From the NCBI RefSeq assembly GCF_900105315.1, contig NZ_LT629766.1, forward strand, positions 1,860,001-1,924,000: 64,000 bases of DNA, read 5' to 3'. This document shows, piece after piece, positions 59,126 to 64,000 of this stretch (positions are counted from its first letter, which is position 1; each line of letters opens with the position of its first letter). The translations under genes and the position numbers were made by a program. The notes below the pieces were generated by a model. It ran no database searches, was not told where the DNA came from, and saw only the letters and a program-made list of their open reading frames with translations. The stretch comes from Brevibacterium siliguriense. Its GTDB lineage: Bacteria > Actinomycetota > Actinomycetes > Actinomycetales > Brevibacteriaceae.

Positions 59126-59828
59126 TTTCCACTACTTCGCGGTCCCGACCGCAACCGATCCCGGCACGCTCAACCCGGTGTACGAACTCCTCGACTTCCC
59201 GATCGCGATGGGCAATGCCGAAGACATCGTGCTGACCGGGCCGGCTCCGGAGAAGCCGCTTGTCGACGGTCGTGAAGTCACGGATCCCCGCCTGATCAAG
59301 GCGCTGTCCGTACCCATTGAGCTCGACCGCGCCGAGGTGCTCGACCGCAGCTCGAAGCTCGCCGGAGTGCTGCGTGCCATGGGCGTGGTTCCTGAGTCCG
59401 GTGCCAGGCTCACCATCGCCGAGGATGTCCCGCCTTTGGCGCGGGCGCTCGGTCTGCTCGCTGCCGCCCGCATCGGACTCGTCGTCGATGTGCGTGCAGG
59501 GACCGATGGAGCGACGCCTGGTGTTGGCACTGCAGGTGGCGGCGCTGATTCTGCCCGGGGAGCGGTCGTCCTGCACGCGATCGAAGCCGAACCGATCGAG
59601 CCGGGCCGTGCGTCCGTGCGGGTCACTCGTTCGCGGTTCGAGGGCGTCGGAGTGACCATCGGCTCCGAGACCGCGAACCTCGATCAGGCGATGCGTGACT
59701 CCCGAGTCGAATTCGCCGCCGTCGTGCCGCTGGCACCCGATCACACGCTGCTGGTCACCGATGGCGGTGAGATCGCTGCGGGATCGAGCCTCGACTGGTA
59801 TCGCACCGAGGTTCTCTCTGCCTCCTGA
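59118..59828 (+). CDS. Acetyl/propionyl-CoA-synthetase-like N-terminal stub, unknown function
   Basis: A 236-residue protein. The first half aligns in pattern with the N-terminal part of acyl-CoA synthetases: GTLNPVYELLD (compare GTLN-CYNALD), ELDRAEVLDRSSKLAGVLRA (compare the ...LANALRALGV helix) and PLARALGLLAAARIGLVV. The ATP-binding loop (TSGTTGxPKG) and the remaining catalytic core are absent, and the second half is not recognised. It may be a decayed or repurposed ANL-family protein. TTG start, overlapping the DivIVA-domain gene by 8 bases. Confidence 0.55.
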   Translation: MTDFHYFAVPTATDPGTLNPVYELLDFPIAMGNAEDIVLTGPAPEKPLVDGREVTDPRLIKALSVPIELDRAEVLDRSSKLAGVLRAMGVVPESGARLTIAEDVPPLARALGLLAAARIGLVVDVRAGTDGATPGVGTAGGGADSARGAVVLHAIEAEPIEPGRASVRVTRSRFEGVGVTIGSETANLDQAMRDSRVEFAAVVPLAPDHTLLVTDGGEIAAGSSLDWYRTEVLSAS

Positions 59829-59907
59829 CCCCGGGCATTCCAGGGGCATCGGCCCGAGAGTCGATAACGACGCTCGGACTCGTGCTTGTCGGCGCTTCCC
59901 AGAGACT

Positions 59908-60780
59908 GTGGAAACGCTGCGCGCGGCTGGCTGCGTCTTCGCTGAAGACGAAGCGGCGATCCTCATTGAAGCGGCGGCTGGTTTTGCCGGCGATGGTTCT
60001 GTGCCTGCCGTCGATGCCTCCACGCTGAGACTCGATGAATTAGCAACCCGCCGTGTTGCCGGTGAACCCCTCGAACAGATCGTCGGCTGGGTCGACTTCG
60101 CCGGGATGCGCCTGCAGGTGCGGCCGGGCCTGTTCGTGCCGCGGCAGCGGAGCCGGCTGTTGGCCGAGCGCGCCGTGGCCGCCGTCAGGCAGGTGACTGA
60201 CCAACGGGGGAGTAGCGCCGAATCAGGGGCCCGAACCGTCCCACGACCCGATGTGCTCGAAGCCTTCTGCGGGGTCGGGCCTGTCGCGTCTGCCGTGGCC
60301 GCCTCGGTGCCGGAGGCGGCCATGCACGTCGGTGATGCTGACGAGCAGGCCGTGCGGTGCGCCGTGACGAACGTGGAAGCTTCCGCACGGGCAGAGGAGT
60401 CCGGTGCCGCTGTGTCAGGGCATGCTCTCGACTGTCTGCACGGACTGCCCGACGAGCTGCGCTGCGGCATTTCCGTCATCGCAGCCGTCCCACCCTATGT
60501 GCCCGTCACCGCCGTCGACTTCCTGCCACGTGAAGCCCTCGACTTCGAACCGAGCACCGCCCTCTTCGGCGGGCCTGACGGACTGGACCTCGTCCGACGG
60601 CTCATGGCCGAGTCTCTGGATTGGCTGGCTCCGGACGGTGTGCTGCTCATCGAACTCGGGCGGGACCAGGCTGCCGAGGCCACCGGTTTCGCCACCGAGC
60701 GGGGGCTGGAAGCCCAGAACCGCCTCGGCGAGGATGATCAGACCGTGGTCCTCGAACTGCGGCGAGGACACAGGAACTGA
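59908..60780 (+). CDS. PrmC/HemK-related methyltransferase
   Basis: A 290-residue SAM methyltransferase related to PrmC, which methylates the GGQ glutamine of release factors. It has the PrmC N-terminal block AGEPLEQIVGWVDFAGMRLQ, VRPGLFVPRQRSRLL, a SAM loop VLEAFCGVGPVASAV and the catalytic VPPYVPVTAV (194-203) where most PrmC enzymes have NPPY. The lack of the Asn suggests a different substrate, as in the 'PrmC-related' subfamily. GTG start 59908; no upstream ATG in frame. A hairpin terminator follows. Confidence 0.78.
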   Translation: METLRAAGCVFAEDEAAILIEAAAGFAGDGSVPAVDASTLRLDELATRRVAGEPLEQIVGWVDFAGMRLQVRPGLFVPRQRSRLLAERAVAAVRQVTDQRGSSAESGARTVPRPDVLEAFCGVGPVASAVAASVPEAAMHVGDADEQAVRCAVTNVEASARAEESGAAVSGHALDCLHGLPDELRCGISVIAAVPPYVPVTAVDFLPREALDFEPSTALFGGPDGLDLVRRLMAESLDWLAPDGVLLIELGRDQAAEATGFATERGLEAQNRLGEDDQTVVLELRRGHRN

Positions 60781-60784
60781 CAAC

Positions 60785-60816
60785 GGCCGGCTGAAATCGG
60801 GTGATTTCAGCCGGCC
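60785..60816. terminator. Hairpin terminator between convergent genes
   Basis: GGCCGGCTGAAATC (60785-60798) and GATTTCAGCCGGCC (60803-60816) form a perfect 14-bp stem with loop GGGT. It follows the methyltransferase stop and can also serve the convergent acyl-CoA dehydrogenase gene. Confidence 0.75.
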
Positions 60817-60825
60817 GGTCGCATA

Positions 60826-60889
60826 CCGACTGGTTCAAAGGGCACGCGCAGTGCACAAAGGCTATGCGCCCGCACTTTGAGCCAGTCGG
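60826..60889. terminator. Second, longer hairpin between convergent genes
   Basis: CCGACTGGTTCAAAG (60826-60840) pairs with CTTTGAGCCAGTCGG (60875-60889), 15 bp with one G-U. The 34-base loop may fold again (GGC..GCGC with GCGC..GCC). It lies 10 bases after the first hairpin. It may end the transcript of the dehydrogenase gene or form a small RNA. Confidence 0.5.
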
Positions 60890-60928
60890 TGAGTCGCTCT
60901 GCGCTCAGAGGCGCCTAGGCGATGTCGC

Positions 60929-62146
60929 TCAGTTGGCGAAGGCGTTGATTCCTGTCATCGTGCGACCCAAGGTCAGCTGATGCACTTCGTGCGTGCCTTC
61001 GTAGGTGAGCACGGTCTCGAGGTTGACCGCGTGACGCAGCGGCGGATACTCGCTCGTGATGCCCGACCCGCCGAACAGGGCGCGCAGGTCACGGCAGACA
61101 TTCATCGCCGTATCGACGTTGACCATCTTGCCCAGGCTGATCTGCTCCGGACGCACACCCTTCTCTGAGTCCTTGAGCTTGCCCAGGTGAGCGGCGAGCA
61201 GTGTGATCTGCGAATACTGGCCGAAGGCCTTCGCCAGCTTCTGCTGAGTGATCTGGAAGGATGCCAGCGGACGATCAAACTGCACGCGGGTGCCGGTGTA
61301 CTCCAGCGCGGAGAGCAGCGCATCGCGAGCGGCACCGGTGACACCGAAGACGATGCCGTAGCGTGCCTCGGACAGGCAGGACAGAGGCCCCTTGAGTCCT
61401 TTGGCCTTCGGCAGCATCGCATCCTCGGGGAGGCGGACGTTGTCGAGGACGATCTCACCGGTGATGGAGGCGCGCAGCGAGATCTTGCGGTGGATCTCCG
61501 GGGTCTGCACACCTTCGGTGTTCGAGGGCACGACGAAGCCGCGGACGACGTTCTTGCCTTTGTCGTCGACCTCTTCGGTTTTGGCCCACACGACCATGAC
61601 GTCGGAGACCGGGGAGTTCGTGATCCACATCTTCGCGCCGTTGAGGATCCAGTCGGATCCGTCCTTCTTCGCGGTCGTCTTCATGCCCGACGGGTCTGAG
61701 CCGACATCGGGTTCGGTCAGACCGAAGCAGCCGATGGCCTTGCCGGCGGCCATCTTCGGCAGCCATTCTTCCTTCTGCGCTTCCGATCCCCAGTGGTGGA
61801 TGGCGAACATCGCCAGCGAACCCTGCACGGACACGAGCGAACGCAGTCCGGAGTCGACGGCTTCGAGCTCACGGCAGGCCAGTCCGTACTGAGTCGCGGT
61901 CGAGCCGCCGCAGCCGTACCCGTCGAGGTGCATGCCCAGCAGACCGAGCTCGCCGAGTCCTTCGGCCAGTTCGCGGGCGGGGATGGTGGCGTCGAGGAAG
62001 TAGTCGCCGATCTTCTCACGGACGTTCTCGTCCAGCCACTTCTTCACGATCGATGCGAATTCGAGGTCATCGGATTCGAAGACCGAATCCAGTCCAAGAA
62101 TGTCGTCAGGGCTCAGCGTCTTGCTCATATCCTTCTCTTTCGCCAT
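60929..62146 (-). CDS. Acyl-CoA dehydrogenase, glutaryl-CoA dehydrogenase-like
   Basis: A 405-residue flavoenzyme. Family blocks close to glutaryl-CoA dehydrogenase: LRSLVSVQGSLAMFAIHHWGSEAQKEEWLPKM-like region (about 97-132), GCFGLTEPDVGSDPSGMKT and LFGGSGITSEYPPLRHAVN. The catalytic base is Glu383 in TYEGTHEVHQLTLGR, in the position used by glutaryl-CoA dehydrogenase. It would act in lysine/tryptophan degradation, but other straight-chain substrates are possible. ATG 62146 has GAAGAGAATCA before it. Confidence 0.88.
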   Translation of the reverse strand: MAKEKDMSKTLSPDDILGLDSVFESDDLEFASIVKKWLDENVREKIGDYFLDATIPARELAEGLGELGLLGMHLDGYGCGGSTATQYGLACRELEAVDSGLRSLVSVQGSLAMFAIHHWGSEAQKEEWLPKMAAGKAIGCFGLTEPDVGSDPSGMKTTAKKDGSDWILNGAKMWITNSPVSDVMVVWAKTEEVDDKGKNVVRGFVVPSNTEGVQTPEIHRKISLRASITGEIVLDNVRLPEDAMLPKAKGLKGPLSCLSEARYGIVFGVTGAARDALLSALEYTGTRVQFDRPLASFQITQQKLAKAFGQYSQITLLAAHLGKLKDSEKGVRPEQISLGKMVNVDTAMNVCRDLRALFGGSGITSEYPPLRHAVNLETVLTYEGTHEVHQLTLGRTMTGINAFAN

Positions 62147-62286
62147 TGATTCTCTTCACTCACAGTTCTGCCGGAACACGGTGGAGGGCCGGTGTTCCGA
62201 AGCCCTTTAGATGACCAAGGTCCGACGGGCGACACACGAGTCCGTGTCGAGTCATTTCCCAGAGAACTTTGGCATCATCGGTTGGC
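62147..62286. promoter_or_regulatory. Divergent spacer gcdH-like/dxr
   Basis: The 140-base gap must contain promoters in both directions. No operator or clear promoter pair could be assigned. Confidence 0.25.
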
Positions 62287-63507
62287 GTGAGTAAACGTGG
62301 TTTCATTGTAGTCGGCTCAACTGGTTCGGTCGGCACCCAGGCCCTTGACGTCCTTGCCGAACACCGCGACGAGCACGCGGTTCTCGGCCTGGCAGCCGGT
62401 ACCCAGCTCGACCTTCTGCTCGAGCAGGCCCTCGACTTCCACGTCCCCGTCATCGGTCTCACGACTCCACCCGCCGGCGGCGAGGCCGAGGTGCGTGAGC
62501 GTCTGACCGAGCTGGCTGCTGCACGGGGGATCGCCGATCCCGTCGAAGCCATCCACCTCGGGGACACCGCCGCCGAGGCGGTAGCGGGCTTGGCCGCGGA
62601 CATGGTCCTCAACGCGATCACCGGTGCCGCCGGCCTCGGTGCGACCCTGGCAGCTCTCGAACGCGGCACGGATGTCGCCCTGGCGAACAAAGAATCCCTC
62701 ATCATCGGCGGGTCCATCGTCCTCGAAGCCGCCCGTGCTTCCGGGGCCCGGCTGGTGCCCGTCGACAGTGAGCACTCCGCGATCGCCCAGGCGCTGCGCG
62801 CAGGCACGCACGCGGAAGTCAGCAAGCTCATCATCACCGCTTCGGGCGGGCCCTTCCGCGGGATGACCCGCGACGCCCTGCGTCGGGTCACTCCCGCCCA
62901 GGCACTCAACCATCCCACCTGGGAGATGGGATCGATGATCACCATCAACTCGGCGACCCTGGTCAACAAGGGCCTCGAAGTCATCGAAGCCCATCTGCTC
63001 TTCGACATCGACTTCGACCACATCGAAGTCGTCGTGCATCCGCAGTCGCAGATCCACTCGATGGTCGAGTTCACCGATGCCTCGACGATCGCGCAGATCT
63101 CCCCACCGGACATGCGCCTGCCGATCTCCTATGCTCTGGGCACCCAGGACGACGGAACGACGAGGCGACTGACCTCTGGCGCCGTCCCGCACAACTGGGG
63201 ACAGCCCATGCACTGGTCGTTCGAACCGGTCAACCATCTCGCTTTCCCCGCTCTCGGCCTGGCCATCGACGCCGGCCGGAAGGGACGCAGCTTTCCGGCG
63301 GTGCTCAACGCCGCCAATGAGGAACTCGTCGCAGCGTTCATCGCCGGTGACATCGCCTTCACTGGAATCGACAAGGGCCTGGCCCGGGCACTGGCCGCTC
63401 ACGAACCTGCGGCCGACCACACGGTCGAGACCGTGCTGGCCGCAGATGCATGGGCGAGGGGCTTCGCCCGCGCCGACGTCGCCGAACAGAGCGGAGGCCG
63501 CCGATGA
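62287..63507 (+). CDS. dxr: 1-deoxy-D-xylulose 5-phosphate reductoisomerase
   Basis: A 406-residue enzyme for the first committed step of the MEP isoprenoid pathway. NADPH-binding [16 protein letters not shown] (GSTGSVG at 10-16), substrate and metal sites [36 protein letters not shown] and [26 protein letters not shown], plus [14 protein letters not shown]. Start: GTG 62287 ([12 protein letters not shown]) fits the family; TTG 62269 would add six residues. The stop overlaps the rseP start. Confidence 0.95.
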   Translation: MSKRGFIVVGSTGSVGTQALDVLAEHRDEHAVLGLAAGTQLDLLLEQALDFHVPVIGLTTPPAGGEAEVRERLTELAAARGIADPVEAIHLGDTAAEAVAGLAADMVLNAITGAAGLGATLAALERGTDVALANKESLIIGGSIVLEAARASGARLVPVDSEHSAIAQALRAGTHAEVSKLIITASGGPFRGMTRDALRRVTPAQALNHPTWEMGSMITINSATLVNKGLEVIEAHLLFDIDFDHIEVVVHPQSQIHSMVEFTDASTIAQISPPDMRLPISYALGTQDDGTTRRLTSGAVPHNWGQPMHWSFEPVNHLAFPALGLAIDAGRKGRSFPAVLNAANEELVAAFIAGDIAFTGIDKGLARALAAHEPAADHTVETVLAADAWARGFARADVAEQSGGRR

Positions 63508-64000
63508 CAGTTGTGCTCTACATTGTCGGGATCATCCTCTTCCTCATCGGCATCTCGATCTCGATTGCGCTGCATGAACTCGGCCACCTCACCCCGGCGA
63601 AGAAGTTCGGGGTGAAAGTCACGCACTATATGGTCGGCTTCGGACCGACCCTGTTCTCCTTCCGCCGCGGTGAGACCGAATACGGCATCAAAGCGTTCCC
63701 CCTCGGCGGGTTCATCGCCATGCCGGGAATGTATCCGCCCGAGGAAGCGACGAAGGCCCGCCATGAGGGAGCCATCGCTGCGCAGACGGGCGGCAGTGCC
63801 GGTGGAGTTGCGAACGGCGAAATCGACGGCAGGGCCGACGAAACGGCGGGTCGCCTCGGCGAACCCGGCGCTGCACTCGACTCAACGGACGATGTCACGC
63901 AGGGCCGCCTCGGCGAGGAGATGGACGAGGCCGCTCCGCTGCGTCGGGACCGGAAGAAGCGGAAGGGGCGGCTGTTCGAGGACACGATGGCCGATGCCCG
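63504..64000 (+). CDS. rseP: Site-2 membrane metalloprotease (RseP/Rip1-like), 5' part
   Basis: The first 165 residues; the gene runs past the window end. The first transmembrane helix (3-23) leads into the zinc motif HELGH (24-28) and [44 protein letters not shown] hydrophilic insert of about 70 residues (about 78-150), with repeated [16 protein letters not shown] and acidic and Gly stretches, separates it from the block [12 protein letters not shown]. It starts at the dxr stop (ATGA). Confidence 0.93.
   Translation, partial: MTVVLYIVGIILFLIGISISIALHELGHLTPAKKFGVKVTHYMVGFGPTLFSFRRGETEYGIKAFPLGGFIAMPGMYPPEEATKARHEGAIAAQTGGSAGGVANGEIDGRADETAGRLGEPGAALDSTDDVTQGRLGEEMDEAAPLRRDRKKRKGRLFEDTMADA

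Noticed and set aside
1..64000. CRISPR arrays, IS elements or prophage
   Set aside because: No regularly spaced repeats, transposase or phage-structural proteins were found on either strand.

Overview
The window is a 64 kb high-GC chromosomal segment of an actinobacterium. The gene order (ndgR/leuCD, smc-ftsY-amt-ffh-rpsP-khpA-rimM-trmD-rplS-lepB-rnhB-DUF2469-yraN-comM-dprA-xerC, then rpsB-tsf-pyrH-frr-cdsA-rlmN and dxr-rseP) is the conserved actinobacterial housekeeping backbone. Protein features such as the DUF3515 lipoprotein, a tyrosine XerC next to dprA, DivIVA-domain protein and a PrmC-related methyltransferase, together with two osmolyte importers, suggest the order Micrococcales and most likely a Brevibacterium-like organism. 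The genus is an inference. No phage, transposon, CRISPR array or plasmid feature was seen.

Layout. 1-5 kb: galactose region: 3' part of galactokinase, an alpha/beta hydrolase, a sodium:solute symporter with a small membrane partner, and a DeoR regulator. 4.7-7.7 kb: the regulator NdgR, divergent from leuCD (leucine synthesis). 7.9-11.6 kb: murA, plsC and gpsA in overlapping order, then a PEBP-family protein. 11.7-18.8 kb: ddl, DUF3515 lipoprotein, thiL, a DAK2-domain kinase subunit, recG, rsmD. 18.8-22.8 kb: an ectoine-type ABC importer (ehuBCDA) with a divergent GntR regulator, sitting between rsmD and coaD, which are often neighbours in relatives. 22.9-27.2 kb: coaD, an MFS carrier, DUF177 protein, rpmF (with an apparent one-base frameshift), rnc and mutM. 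27.4-31.2 kb: DoxX, CorA, a small membrane protein, a perfect 56-bp palindrome and a BCCT osmolyte carrier. 31.5-43 kb: tRNA-Asn, smc, ftsY, amt, ffh, rpsP, khpA, rimM, trmD, rplS. 43-50.3 kb: two signal peptidases I, rnhB, DUF2469, yraN, comM, dprA, xerC. 50.4-57 kb: a two-domain cell-wall hydrolase, then rpsB, tsf, pyrH, frr, cdsA. 56.4-57.1 kb: remnants of a divergent gene pair. 57.2-64 kb: rlmN, a DivIVA-domain protein, an acetyl-CoA-synthetase-like stub, a PrmC-like methyltransferase, a glutaryl-CoA-type dehydrogenase, dxr and the start of rseP.

The genes are mostly core functions: translation (rpsP, rplS, rpsB, tsf, frr, L32), RNA modification (rimM, trmD, rsmD, rlmN), protein targeting and export (ffh, ftsY, lepB x2, rseP), envelope synthesis (murA, ddl, plsC, cdsA) and chromosome upkeep (smc, recG, xerC, mutM). 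Translation is often coupled by 1-4 bp ATGA/TGATG overlaps. Accessory content is small. The most notable points are the rpmF frameshift that opens one reading frame into rnc, the ehu insertion, a long perfect palindrome, the decayed divergent pair between cdsA and rlmN, an ANL-enzyme stub without its catalytic core, hairpins that overlap the start of lepB, and hydrophilic low-complexity inserts in several core enzymes.
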